Shown here in pieces: positions 7,764 through 14,678 of a stretch of 14,733 nt of DNA. Location of the stretch: assembly GCA_030620895.1 (NCBI GenBank), contig JAUXIU010000007.1, positions 1-14,733 on the forward strand, in the 5' to 3' direction. Below the pieces are notes generated by a model that did no database searches, was not told the origin of the DNA, and saw nothing but the letters and a program-made list of their open reading frames with translations. This stretch comes from Deltaproteobacteria bacterium. Its GTDB lineage: Bacteria > Desulfobacterota > GWC2-55-46 > S146-70 > JAUXIU01. Position 1 is the stretch's first letter; the number at the start of each line of letters is the position of its first letter. A program made the position numbers and the translations under genes.

Positions 7764-8302
7764 TGGCCAGATTAAAAGATATATATAAGAAGGATATTGT
7801 CCCTCTTATGATAAAAGAGTTTGGTTATAGTAACGCCATGCAGGTGCCGAGGCTGGAGAAGATAGTGGTAAATATGGGGCTTGGCGAGGCGGTGCGTGAT
7901 ATAAAAATAATAGATAATGCAATAAAGGACCTCACTGATTTGGCCGGTCAGAAACCTGTTGTTACCAGAGCGAAAAAACCCATAGCGTCATTCAAGTTAA
8001 GGGCAAATATGCCTATAGGATGTATGGTAACGTTAAGAGGGAAGAGGATGTATGAATTTTTTGATAGATTTATTAATTTTAGTATTCCTAGAATAAGGGA
8101 TTTCAGAGGACTTCCTAAAAAGTCTTTTGATGGTAATGGTAATTACACCATGGGCATAAGAGAACAGATTATCTTTCCAGAGATTGAATATGACAAAATA
8201 GATAAAATAAGAGGCATGAATGTAACCATTGGCACAACTGCAAAGACAGATAAAGAGGCCAAAGCGCTTCTTAAGCATTTGGGCGTGCCTTTTAGAAGTT
8301 AA
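7763..8302 (+). CDS. rplE: 50S ribosomal protein L5
   Basis: L5 binds 5S rRNA and contacts P-site tRNA in the central protuberance. Family segments are [19 protein letters not shown], the [19 protein letters not shown] region, [20 protein letters not shown] and the closing [38 protein letters not shown]. At 179 residues it is canonical. The start overlaps the rplX stop by one base. Its TAA coincides with the left edge of a repeat element, yet the C-terminus is complete, so the element lies just outside the coding part. Confidence 0.98.
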   Translation: MARLKDIYKKDIVPLMIKEFGYSNAMQVPRLEKIVVNMGLGEAVRDIKIIDNAIKDLTDLAGQKPVVTRAKKPIASFKLRANMPIGCMVTLRGKRMYEFFDRFINFSIPRIRDFRGLPKKSFDGNGNYTMGIREQIIFPEIEYDKIDKIRGMNVTIGTTAKTDKEAKALLKHLGVPFRS

Positions 8303-8421
8303 TTGGTGTCTATCCGGAAACTCATTCGGACACTGATGCAGTTTTCAATTTGGAAAGAAGCATTTTGTGCAAGAAGGGGACTGTCCCTGGCAAAAGGGCA
8401 CTTTCCGGATGAAAACTAATT
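8301..8421. repeat. Terminal-inverted-repeat element (copy A) between rplE and rpsN
   Basis: The left end (8301-8320) reads AATTGGTGTCTATCCGGAAA. The right end, read on the opposite strand from 8421 to 8402, begins AATTAGTTTTC and ends ATCCGGAAA, so the two ends are imperfect inverted repeats. A shorter copy at 14606-14660 starts AATTAGTGTCCATCCGGAAA, and 10200-10216 holds a third left end. Inside are AGTTTTCA/TGAAAACT inverted words (8339-8346/8410-8417), GTGTC/GGACAC words near the left end and the palindrome GGGACTGTCCC (8377-8387). No transposase is encoded. It resembles a MITE or an insertion-sequence remnant. Element family not recognised. Confidence 0.6.
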
Positions 8422-8468
8422 GGTTTAAGTCAGGTAGCTAGTTTCTGGATCAATATAGCGGAGGTTTT

Positions 8469-8654
8469 GTGGCAAAGAAGTCTCTTATAGCAAAAGCAAA
8501 GCAAAAGAAGAAATTCAAGGTCAGGGAATACAACAGATGCCCTATCTGTGGTAGACCAAGGGGATTCTATAGGAAGTTCGAAATGTGCAGAATATGTCTC
8601 AGAAACATGGCATTGAGAGGTGAGATTCCGGGCATGATTAAATCAAGCTGGTGA
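8469..8654 (+). CDS. rpsN: 30S ribosomal protein S14, zinc-binding type
   Basis: S14 is a 30S head assembly protein. This is the short zinc form: 61 residues with [20 protein letters not shown] (24-43) supplying the four cysteine ligands C24, C27, C40 and C43, and the normal end [11 protein letters not shown]. The non-zinc S14 is about 100 residues, so the type is clear. The start is GTG at 8469, with GGAGG at 8460-8464 close upstream; no ATG gives the MAKKS N-terminus. It follows rplE by 166 bp because of the repeat element. Confidence 0.98.
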   Translation: MAKKSLIAKAKQKKKFKVREYNRCPICGRPRGFYRKFEMCRICLRNMALRGEIPGMIKSSW

Positions 8655-8702
8655 AATAAGAAGTGACAGTTACAGCAACGAGCAGTTATAGGAGTTTATA
8701 AT

Positions 8703-9101
8703 ATGACAATGACAGACCCAATAGCAGATATGTTAACGAGGATTAGGAATGCAATAAAAGAAAGGCATCAGTCGGTTGATATACCCGCTTCGAAGCTAAA
8801 GCTGGAGGTTTTACGTATACTTAAGGAAGAAGGTTATATTAAGCACTTTGAGTCAAAGGAAAGCAGACAAGGTGATGTGCTTAATGTAAAACTTAAGTAT
8901 TTGTCTGACAAAAAGGGTGCTATATCTAATTTAAGGAGGATAAGTAAACCAAGTCTCAGGATATATGTAAAAAAGGACAAGGTACCTAATGTATTAAATG
9001 GGATGGGTCTTGCAATTCTTTCTACATCTAAGGGTGTGTTGACATCTCAGAAGGCTACTGAGCTTGGTGTGGGTGGAGAGGTGATATGTACAGTATATTA
9101 A
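8703..9101 (+). CDS. rpsH: 30S ribosomal protein S8
   Basis: S8 is a primary binder of 16S rRNA helix 21; in E. coli it represses the spc operon. The 132-residue product has MTMTDPIADMLTRIRNA, IKHFESKESRQGDVLNVKL, the NLRRISKPSLRIYVKKDKVP segment and the GLAILSTSKGVLTSQKATELGVGGE signature (in two parts). The ATG is preceded by GGAG at 8691-8694. The 48-bp gap after rpsN shows nothing recognisable apart from that site. An MTD start two codons in is possible but less usual. Confidence 0.98.
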   Translation: MTMTDPIADMLTRIRNAIKERHQSVDIPASKLKLEVLRILKEEGYIKHFESKESRQGDVLNVKLKYLSDKKGAISNLRRISKPSLRIYVKKDKVPNVLNGMGLAILSTSKGVLTSQKATELGVGGEVICTVY

Positions 9102-9110
9102 GGCGGTTAT

Positions 9111-9656
9111 ATGTCGAGAATCGGTAAGGAGACCATAGCTATACCAGAAGGGGTTAAGGTAAATCTTAATGGTAACACCATGATGGTGGATGGACCAAAG
9201 GCAAGTCTTTCGCAGCATCTGCCCGAAGGTGTTGTTGTTAATATCGAAGGGTCAGAGATAAAGGTTGTTGGAGGAGAGAATAGTGGAAAGACAAGAGGGT
9301 TTTACGGACTTACACGCACACTTATTGCCAATATGGTAGAGGGTGTTACTAATGGTTTTCAGAAGAGCCTGGAGATATCTGGGGTAGGTTACAGGGCTGT
9401 GGTTCAAGGTTCTACTCTTAATTTAAGTTTAGGGTATTCTCATCCAGTCAAATATGAGATACCAGAGGGAATTGAAATTTCTGTCGAAAAACAGACTACA
9501 ATTAATATAAAAGGGGCAGACAAGCAACTGGTTGGGCTGGTTGCGGCAAATATAAGGTCTTTTAGAACTGCTGAGCCTTATAAAGGCAAGGGGATTAAAT
9601 ATGCCGGTGAGGTTGTAAGGAGAAAGGCTGGCAAGGCAGGAAAAGCTGGTGCATAA
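9111..9656 (+). CDS. rplF: 50S ribosomal protein L6
   Basis: L6 lies near the sarcin-ricin loop and factor-binding site. The two duplicated alpha/beta domains are visible: MSRIGKETIAIPEGVKVNL and DGPKASLSQHLPEG in the first, then VGYRAVVQGSTLNLSLGYSHPV, GADKQLVGLVAANIRSFR and EPYKGKGIKYAGEVVRRKAGK in the second (each read in short parts). The length of 181 is standard. The tail closes with three short Gly-Lys-Ala repeats (GKAGKAGKAGA), a common basic ending. AGGCGG before ATG 9111 is the ribosome binding site. The gap to rplR is two bases. Confidence 0.98.
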   Translation: MSRIGKETIAIPEGVKVNLNGNTMMVDGPKASLSQHLPEGVVVNIEGSEIKVVGGENSGKTRGFYGLTRTLIANMVEGVTNGFQKSLEISGVGYRAVVQGSTLNLSLGYSHPVKYEIPEGIEISVEKQTTINIKGADKQLVGLVAANIRSFRTAEPYKGKGIKYAGEVVRRKAGKAGKAGA

Positions 9657-9658
9657 AA

Positions 9659-10027
9659 ATGGATAGGCTTGAGAGAAAGAGGCTAACACTGAGGAAGAGG
9701 CGTATTAGGGTGAAAAAGAAGCTAATAAGCGCTACTAAGAGGCCGAGGCTTACTGTTTATAGAAGTAATAGATATATCTATGCACAAATTATTGATGCTA
9801 TTACTGGTAAAACTATGCTTGCAGTTTCTGTACTTAGTAAGGAATTAAAAAAGAATGCATCTGGTGAAAACAAGACATCAGTATCCAGAAGAGTAGGAGA
9901 ACTTCTTGCAAAAATGGCATTGAAAAAAGGTGTTGGAGAGGTTGTATTTGACAGAAATGGTTTTTTGTATCATGGCAGAATTAAAGCACTGGCAAATGGT
10001 GCAAGGGATGCGGGACTAAAATTTTAA
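9659..10027 (+). CDS. rplR: 50S ribosomal protein L18
   Basis: L18 binds 5S rRNA with L5. The 122 residues show the basic N-terminus RLERKRLTLRKRRIRVKKK, the core RPRLTVYRSNRYIYAQIID, and the conserved end FDRNGFLYHGRIKALANGARDAGLKF (read as FDRNGFLYHGR then ALANGARDAGLKF). Length is typical. ATG 9659 lies two bases after the rplF stop, so re-initiation is likely; AGGAAAAG in the end of rplF may act as binding site. Immediately after its stop a MITE-like element begins. Confidence 0.97.
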   Translation: MDRLERKRLTLRKRRIRVKKKLISATKRPRLTVYRSNRYIYAQIIDAITGKTMLAVSVLSKELKKNASGENKTSVSRRVGELLAKMALKKGVGEVVFDRNGFLYHGRIKALANGARDAGLKF

Positions 10028-10028
10028 T

Positions 10029-10202
10029 TATACAGAACGTCATAACTTTGCATACCCGACCCACACTTCGTGTGGGTGCCCCGGCTCTTCAGCTCGTCAT
10101 TACGGCGTACTACAAAGTACGCCTCGCTCCTCGCCTTCGTCGCGCCTTGGTCTGCTTTATTCTGACGCTCTGTATGCGCATTTATTTATGACGTTGTGTA
10201 TA
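10029..10202. mobile_element. MITE-like element between rplR and rpsE
   Basis: The ends are inverted repeats. TATACAGAACGTCATAA (10029-10045) matches the complement of TTATGACGTTGTGTATA (10186-10202) at 16 of 17 positions. The similarity reaches inward to GCATAC (10050-10055) and GTATGC (10172-10177). Inside are two strong hairpins: ACCCACAC/GTGTGGGT (10059-10066/10070-10077, 3-base loop) and GGCGTACT/AGTACGCC (10104-10111/10116-10123, ACAA loop). A word related to the end, CTGACGCTCTGTATGC, recurs at 10162-10177. There is no open frame of transposase size, so it would be a non-autonomous element. It starts two bases after the rplR stop. Target-site duplication is not clear. Confidence 0.65.
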
Positions 10203-10216
10203 GTGTCCATTCGGAA
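10200..10216 (+). repeat. Partial left end of the copy A/B element
   Basis: ATAGTGTCCATTCGGAA matches the left end of the elements at 8301 and 14606 (consensus TTAGTGTCCATCCGGAA) with few differences. The remainder of that element is not present to the right. The match begins within the last bases of the neighbouring MITE-like end, so the two repeat types abut or overlap. Confidence 0.45.
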
Positions 10217-10230
10217 AGTGAGTACTTAAG

Positions 10231-10249
10231 CCTAAGATAATAACTTAGG
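10231..10249 (+). promoter_or_regulatory. Small hairpin just before rpsE
   Basis: CCTAAG (10231-10236) and CTTAGG (10244-10249) make a 6-bp stem with a 7-base loop. It ends five bases before the rpsE Shine-Dalgarno GGAGG (10254-10258). Its closeness could influence rpsE initiation, but there is no direct evidence; it may also be leftover repeat sequence. Confidence 0.3.
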
Positions 10250-10265
10250 GATTGGAGGTTTCTTT

Positions 10266-10754
10266 TTGGAGAAGGTAGATTCTAGCAACTTGGAACTTAA
10301 AGACAAAGTTGTCCATATTAACAGAGTAGCAAAGGTTGTAAAGGGGGGGAAAAGATTCAGCTTTAATGCAATTGTAGTTGTTGGGGACGGAAATGGGAAT
10401 CTTGGGATTGGACTTGGAAAGGCAAACGATGTTCCAAATACTATAAGAAAAGCTATAGAGAGGGCAAAGAAGGAGCTTTTTTATATCCCCATAGCAAAGG
10501 GTACAATACCACATGAGGTCCTTGGTAAACATGATGCCGGGAAGGTTTTCCTCAAACCGGCATCTCCAGGTACAGGTATTATTGCTGGTGGTGCAGTCAG
10601 AGCAGTGATGGAGATGGCAGGTATACATAATATCCTTACGAAATCGCTTGGGACGAACAACCCCCATAATGTGGTTAAAGCAACGGTAGCAGCCCTTAAG
10701 CAGCTTAAGAGTCCCGGTATGGTTACCGCATTGGAAGAGAAGAAGTCCATTTAA
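10266..10754 (+). CDS. rpsE: 30S ribosomal protein S5
   Basis: S5 is a decoding-fidelity protein at the mRNA entry site. The double-stranded RNA-binding-like N-domain carries [19 protein letters not shown] and [19 protein letters not shown] (39-57). The C-domain has [20 protein letters not shown] and [19 protein letters not shown] (102-120). The length of 162 is normal. The start is TTG 10266, with GGAGG eight bases before it. The N-terminal residues before HINRVAKV vary in the family, so the exact start rests on the binding site. The gap before it is 238 bp, filled by repeat elements. Confidence 0.97.
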   Translation: MEKVDSSNLELKDKVVHINRVAKVVKGGKRFSFNAIVVVGDGNGNLGIGLGKANDVPNTIRKAIERAKKELFYIPIAKGTIPHEVLGKHDAGKVFLKPASPGTGIIAGGAVRAVMEMAGIHNILTKSLGTNNPHNVVKATVAALKQLKSPGMVTALEEKKSI

Positions 10755-10764
10755 GGATTCAGTT

Positions 10765-10953
10765 ATGGTTAAGAGATCTACAATAAAGATTAAATTAATA
10801 AAGAGCGCTATTGGATATCGCAGGGATCAAAAGGATACACTGAGGGGGTTAGGGCTGACAAGAATGAACAAGGTGGTTTTACTAAAGGATACCCCGGCGA
10901 TATGTGGCATGGTAAGAAAAGTTCAACATCTGGTTTCTGTGGAGAAGGACTAA
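10765..10953 (+). CDS. rpmD: 50S ribosomal protein L30
   Basis: L30 is a small 50S protein binding 23S rRNA. The 62-residue product has the family pattern KIKLIKSAIGYRRDQKDTLRGLGLTRMNKVV (read in parts, 8-38) followed by DTPAICGMVRKVQHLVSVE. Size and the rpsE-rpmD-rplO order are canonical. AAGGA directly at the end of rpsE (10753-10757) precedes ATG 10765 by seven bases. The gap to rplO is four bases. Confidence 0.96.
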   Translation: MVKRSTIKIKLIKSAIGYRRDQKDTLRGLGLTRMNKVVLLKDTPAICGMVRKVQHLVSVEKD

Positions 10954-10957
10954 TAGC

Positions 10958-11398
10958 ATGCTGGATAGATTAAAAGCTCCAGAAGGGGCAATAAGGGATA
11001 AGAAGAGGGTTGGCAGAGGTGAAGGGTCTGGTCTTGGAAAGACCTCTGGCAGAGGCCATAAGGGGCAAAGGTCAAGGTCTGGTGGTAAAGTAAAAAGGGG
11101 TTTTGAAGGCGGACAGATGCCTTTGCAGAGACGCTTGCCTAAGAGGGGTTTTACCAACATCTTTAGGCTGCATTATAACATAATAAATTTAGGAAGTTTA
11201 TGTGCAAAATTCAATTCTGGAGATACAGTTGATGTGCAAGCACTTATAGATAGAGGGTTTGTAAATAAAGTGATGGATGGTGTTAAGTTTCTGGGTGGTG
11301 GAGATTTAAAACATCCGCTTACGGTAAAGGCAAACAAGTTCAGCAAAACGGCCATTAGGAAGATTGTCGAGGCTGGTGGTAAGGTGGAGGTGGTTTGA
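10958..11398 (+). CDS. rplO: 50S ribosomal protein L15
   Basis: L15 is a late-assembly 50S protein with a long basic N-terminal extension. Visible features are DRLKAPEGAIRDKKRVGRG, GSGLGKTSGRGHKGQRSRSG (24-43), the GFEGGQMPLQRRLPKRGF segment and the C-terminal globular part ending in IVEAGGKVEVV. The length of 146 is standard. ATG 10958 follows GGAGAAGGA within rpmD. Its TGA is immediately followed by the TTG of secY with no intervening base. Confidence 0.98.
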   Translation: MLDRLKAPEGAIRDKKRVGRGEGSGLGKTSGRGHKGQRSRSGGKVKRGFEGGQMPLQRRLPKRGFTNIFRLHYNIINLGSLCAKFNSGDTVDVQALIDRGFVNKVMDGVKFLGGGDLKHPLTVKANKFSKTAIRKIVEAGGKVEVV

Positions 11399-12712
11399 TT
11401 GGCTACAGGGGTTAAAAATATAACCAGCATCCCTGAGCTAAATCGCCGCATTCTCTTTACGCTAATCTTTTTAGCAATATACAGGGTTGGTGTTTTTATA
11501 CCGACTCCAGGGGTAGATTCACAAGCACTAGCAGGTTTTTTTAGTCAGGCAAAGGGTACACTACTCGATTTTATAGTGATGTTTACAGGTGGCGCTCTTG
11601 AGCGTTTCTCTGTATTTGCCCTTGGCATTATGCCATATATAAGCGCTTCGATTATCCTGCAATTGCTGACTGTTGTTGTACCTCACCTTGAAAAATTGTC
11701 CAAAGAGGGCGAATCAGGGCGCAAGGTAATTACCCAATATACTAGATACGGGACTATCGGTTTAAGTATAATTCAGGGACTCGGAATAAGTATCGGTCTC
11801 GAGAGCATGAAGGGGCCTGCTGGTGAACCGATAGTCCTTGCAGCGGGATGGTACTTCAGAATTATGACTATAATAACACTTACCTCTGGTACGGCCTTTA
11901 TAATGTGGCTGGGGGAACAGATAACAGAAAGGGGTATAGGTAACGGTATCTCATTAATCATATTTGCCGGCATCGTCGCAAATATGCCATCCGCAGTATA
12001 TAGCACATACAGCCTGGTGAGGGCTGGAGAGCTGAGTGTTATTCTCGTCTTAGCTCTGATTATATTTATGATAGGCATTATAGCATTTATATTGTTTATG
12101 GAAACTGGACATAGGAGAATACCAGTCCAATATCCAAAACGTGTCGTGGGCAGGAAGATGTACAGCGGGCAGAGCACTCATCTGCCCTTAAAGGTCAATA
12201 CTGCAGGGGTTATTCCACCTATATTTGCTTCATCAATAATCATATTCCCTGCAACTATCGTAAACTTTATAGACTTGCCGTGGATGAAGAGTATAGCGGA
12301 CAGTCTCAATCCAGGTGGATTGGTATATAATCTTATTTTTGTTGTGGCTATTATATTTTTTACATATTTTTATACGGCAATACAGTTCAATCCAAGTGAT
12401 GTTGCCGATAATTTAAAAAAATATGGTGGTTTTGTGCCAGGTATAAGGCCTGGGCCAAACACCGCCGAATATCTAGACAAGGTGTTAAGCAGATTAACAC
12501 TATGGGGGGCTTTATATCTTTCGCTTGTATGTGTATTACCGATGATAATGATATCAAGATTTAATGTCCCATTCTACTTCGGGGGCACAGCCCTCCTGAT
12601 TGTAGTTGGTGTTGCACTTGATACAGTGCAGCAGATGGAGTCTCATATGTTGGCAAGGTCATATGATGGCCTTCTTAAAAAGGGTAAGCTGAAAGGAAGA
12701 AGAGGAGGTTAA
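11399..12712 (+). CDS. secY: Preprotein translocase channel subunit SecY
   Basis: SecY is the inner-membrane channel for protein export and membrane insertion, working with SecE, SecG and SecA. The 437-residue product shows ten hydrophobic segments; the first is near 18-35, the plug region near 55-70, and the second begins with [18 protein letters not shown] (73-90). The motif [19 protein letters not shown] (173-191) and the cytoplasmic loop [12 protein letters not shown] (341-352), which meets SecA and the ribosome, are intact. It ends in a basic tail [10 protein letters not shown]. The start is TTG at 11399, directly abutting the rplO stop, giving the usual N-terminus with [24 protein letters not shown] stretch in rplO supplies the binding site. 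Confidence 0.98.
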   Translation: MATGVKNITSIPELNRRILFTLIFLAIYRVGVFIPTPGVDSQALAGFFSQAKGTLLDFIVMFTGGALERFSVFALGIMPYISASIILQLLTVVVPHLEKLSKEGESGRKVITQYTRYGTIGLSIIQGLGISIGLESMKGPAGEPIVLAAGWYFRIMTIITLTSGTAFIMWLGEQITERGIGNGISLIIFAGIVANMPSAVYSTYSLVRAGELSVILVLALIIFMIGIIAFILFMETGHRRIPVQYPKRVVGRKMYSGQSTHLPLKVNTAGVIPPIFASSIIIFPATIVNFIDLPWMKSIADSLNPGGLVYNLIFVVAIIFFTYFYTAIQFNPSDVADNLKKYGGFVPGIRPGPNTAEYLDKVLSRLTLWGALYLSLVCVLPMIMISRFNVPFYFGGTALLIVVGVALDTVQQMESHMLARSYDGLLKKGKLKGRRGG

Positions 12713-12721
12713 GAGGAGGCC

Positions 12722-13393
12722 TTGAATATAATTCTTGTCGGGCGCCCTGGTTCAGGGAAGGGGACCCAAGGCAAAGTTCTTTCAGAAGAGTATAATATAC
12801 CAATTATATCAACGGGTGACATCTTAAGGGCAGCGGTAAGGGAGAAGACACCTCTTGGCTTGCAAGCAAGGGAATATATGGATAAAGGTGCATTGGTGCC
12901 TGATGAGCTGGTTGTAGAGATGGTTGTAACAAGACTTCAGGAGGGAGATTGTAGAAAAGGTTTTATTTTGGATGGATTTCCAAGAAATATAGGCCAGGCA
13001 GAGGCCCTGGATAGGACATTGAGTACACTGGACAAAGGGATAGATCATGTGTTGAATTTTGAGGTCGAACATAAGGAGATCATAAAGAGACTCAGCGGAA
13101 GGAGGACCTGTAGAAAGTGTGGAGAGGCATATCATATAATATTCAATATGCCTGTTAATATAGGTATTTGTGATAAATGTGGTGGTGAGTTATACCAGAG
13201 GGATGACGATAAAGAGGAGACTATAGAAGCACGCCTGAAGGTTTACGAAGAACACACAGCCCCCCTTGTCGAATATTACAGGCAAAAAGAGCTACTAAAG
13301 GCTATAAACGGTATAGGTGGAGTTGATCAGATAAAAGAACAGATAATTAATGTCATTTGTGGACGGAACAATAATTCTAAAATCGAAGGATGA
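12722..13393 (+). CDS. adk: Adenylate kinase, zinc-LID type
   Basis: The enzyme interconverts ATP + AMP and 2 ADP in the cytoplasm. The P-loop GRPGSGKGT (7-15), the AMP-binding region with ISTGDILRAAV (29-39), DGFPRNIGQAEALD (84-97) and the Arg-bearing GRRTC and RDDDKEETIEARL segments are in order. The LID has four cysteines, C130, C133, C150 and C153, making it the zinc-bound long form. At 223 residues it is of usual size. The start is TTG 12722 with GAGGAGG (12713-12719) close before it. The coding end overlaps the proposed start of map by 44 bases. Confidence 0.97.
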   Translation: MNIILVGRPGSGKGTQGKVLSEEYNIPIISTGDILRAAVREKTPLGLQAREYMDKGALVPDELVVEMVVTRLQEGDCRKGFILDGFPRNIGQAEALDRTLSTLDKGIDHVLNFEVEHKEIIKRLSGRRTCRKCGEAYHIIFNMPVNIGICDKCGGELYQRDDDKEETIEARLKVYEEHTAPLVEYYRQKELLKAINGIGGVDQIKEQIINVICGRNNNSKIEG

Positions 13394-14114
13394 AATAGAA
13401 AAGCTTCGTAAAAGTAACATCATTGTTGCTGAGATACTTGAAAAAATCGAAAGTATTGTAAGGCCTGGAATTACAACCATAGATATGGAGAAGATTTGTG
13501 AAAGCGAGCTTAAAAGGAGAAAAGCAAAATCAGCTTTCAAAAATTATAGGGGATATCCGTACAATCTCTGTGTTTCGGTAAACGATGAGGTTGTTCATGG
13601 AATGCCTTCAAAGAGGATCTTGAAAGATGGAGATATAGTAAGCCTGGATTTTGGTGCCCTTTATGACGGTTTTTATGGCGATGCTGCGGTCACTGTTCCT
13701 GTAGGCAATATATCTAATAAAGCTACTAAATTAATTGAAACAACCAGAACTGCACTGGAAAGAGCAATAGATGTCACAAGAACGGGTAACAGGTTGCAAG
13801 ACATTTCGGCGGCAGTTCAAAGCACGGCAGAAGATGTTGGTTTTTCTGTCGTGAGAGCATTTGTTGGTCATGGAATTGGTAGAAATCTGCATGAGTCACC
13901 ACAGGTGCCTAATTTCGGAATGCCTGGTAAAGGATTGAGGTTAAAGGTGGGAATGGTCTTGGCAATTGAACCGATGGTAAATGCCGGTGGCAGTGATGTG
14001 AGAATAATGGATGATGGATGGACGGCGGTAACAAAAGATGGAAGTCTTTCTGCACATTTCGAACATTCAGTTGCAATAACAAGCAATGGTCCCTACGTGT
14101 TGAGTAGATTATGA
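13350..14114 (+). CDS. map: Type I methionine aminopeptidase
   Basis: This metalloenzyme removes the initiator Met from new proteins. The pita-bread fold residues are present: His83 (VVHGMP), metal ligands Asp100 (SLDFG), Asp111 (YGDAA), His174 (GHGIGR), Glu207 (AIEPMV) and Glu238 (HFEHSVAI), and substrate-contacting His181 (NLHESP). The domain starts at [13 protein letters not shown] (8-20). At 254 residues it matches the family's 248-265. ATG 13350 would overlap adk by 44 bases; GTG at 13359 is another choice, and neither has a clear ribosome binding site. Coupled re-initiation from adk is likely. Gene order secY-adk-map-infA is common. Confidence 0.96.
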   Translation: MSFVDGTIILKSKDEIEKLRKSNIIVAEILEKIESIVRPGITTIDMEKICESELKRRKAKSAFKNYRGYPYNLCVSVNDEVVHGMPSKRILKDGDIVSLDFGALYDGFYGDAAVTVPVGNISNKATKLIETTRTALERAIDVTRTGNRLQDISAAVQSTAEDVGFSVVRAFVGHGIGRNLHESPQVPNFGMPGKGLRLKVGMVLAIEPMVNAGGSDVRIMDDGWTAVTKDGSLSAHFEHSVAITSNGPYVLSRL

Positions 14115-14121
14115 GGAGTGG

Positions 14122-14340
14122 ATGGTTAAAGAGGATGTTATAAAAGTAGAGGGAACGGTGACAGAGACCTTGCCTAATGCAATGTTCAGGGTAGAGCTTG
14201 AAAATGGTCACAAGGTGCTGGCACATGTATCCGGGAAAATGCGGATGCACTTTATAAAGATTCTTCCGGGGGATAAAGTGACTATTGAGTTATCTCCTTA
14301 CGACCTTACCAGAGGCAGGATAACATACAGATCAAAGTGA
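14122..14340 (+). CDS. infA: Translation initiation factor IF-1
   Basis: IF-1 occupies the ribosomal A site during initiation together with IF-2 and IF-3. The 72-residue protein is the exact canonical length, with an OB fold: [20 protein letters not shown], the [19 protein letters not shown] strand-turn region and the invariant [14 protein letters not shown] end. GAGGAG (14113-14118) overlaps the map stop and precedes ATG 14122 by three bases. The gap after map is seven bases. Confidence 0.98.
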   Translation: MVKEDVIKVEGTVTETLPNAMFRVELENGHKVLAHVSGKMRMHFIKILPGDKVTIELSPYDLTRGRITYRSK

Positions 14341-14360
14341 TAATAGAGAGGAACGATGGG

Positions 14361-14474
14361 ATGAAGGTGAGAAGTTCTGTAAAGAAGATATGTGCTAAAT
14401 GTAAAATTGTAAAGCGGAAAGGTGTGGTAAGGGTGGTTTGTGATAACCCTAAACATAAGCAGCGCCAAGGGTGA
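14361..14474 (+). CDS. rpmJ: 50S ribosomal protein L36, zinc type
   Basis: L36 is the smallest 50S protein and binds a zinc ion. The 37 residues translate as [20 protein letters not shown] followed by [17 protein letters not shown]. The Cys11, Cys14, Cys27 and His32 zinc ligands of the C+ form are all present, and length 37 is the usual size. ATG 14361 lies 20 bases after infA with GAGAGGAACG upstream as binding site. It is the last gene before a 204-bp gap. Confidence 0.97.
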   Translation: MKVRSSVKKICAKCKIVKRKGVVRVVCDNPKHKQRQG

Positions 14475-14485
14475 TTGCTCCTTTT

Positions 14486-14520
14486 GTGTATTGCGTATAA
14501 CGAATCACGAACGATACAAT
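14486..14520. repeat. Second heptad-periodic block, in the rpmJ-rpsM gap
   Basis: Five 7-base words follow each other: GTGTATT, GCGTATA, ACGAATC, ACGAACG, ATACAAT. The words ACGAATC and ACGAACG belong to the same set as those after rplC (ACGAAT, GATTCGT). The outer words are imperfect inverted repeats: GTAT (14495-14498) pairs with ATAC (14514-14517), and ATT (14490-14492) with AAT (14518-14520). It lies 11 bases after the rpmJ stop. Confidence 0.5.
14491..14520 (+). promoter_or_regulatory. Possible sigma-70 promoter ahead of rpsM
   Basis: TTGCGT (14491-14496) and TACAAT (14515-14520) are separated by 18 bases. The -10 box matches five of six consensus positions and the -35 box only three. 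It would drive the alpha-type block beginning with rpsM, giving a leader of about 150 bases. It lies entirely inside the heptad block, so chance similarity is quite possible. Confidence 0.25.
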
Positions 14521-14605
14521 GCTATTATTAAGTGTAATATGCTTAGAACGCACAGATCGAAACTCCCTCTCTTTTCAGAGGTGTAATAAAGATGAACACC
14601 CTTTT

Positions 14606-14660
14606 AATTAGTGTCCATCCGGAAATCCAATCGGACACTGATGCGGATGAAAACTGATTA
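14606..14660. repeat. Internally deleted copy (B) of the rplE-side element
   Basis: The left part, starting AATTAGTGTCCATCCGGAAA and ending CGGACACTGATGC at 14643, matches 8301-8339. The right part GGATGAAAACTGATT (14645-14659) matches 8407-8421. The 67 bases present between these in copy A are missing here. AGTGTCC (14610-14616) and GGACACT (14633-14639) form a 7-bp hairpin. It ends just before the rpsM ribosome binding site. Confidence 0.65.
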
Positions 14661-14678
14661 AACTAAAGGAGGAATAGC

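Noticed and set aside
14566..14604. Terminator between rpmJ and rpsM (CCTCT/AGAGG and GGTGT/ACACC stems followed by CTTTT)
   Set aside because: The stems are only 5 bp, they overlap each other, and the T run is short. Not enough for an intrinsic terminator.
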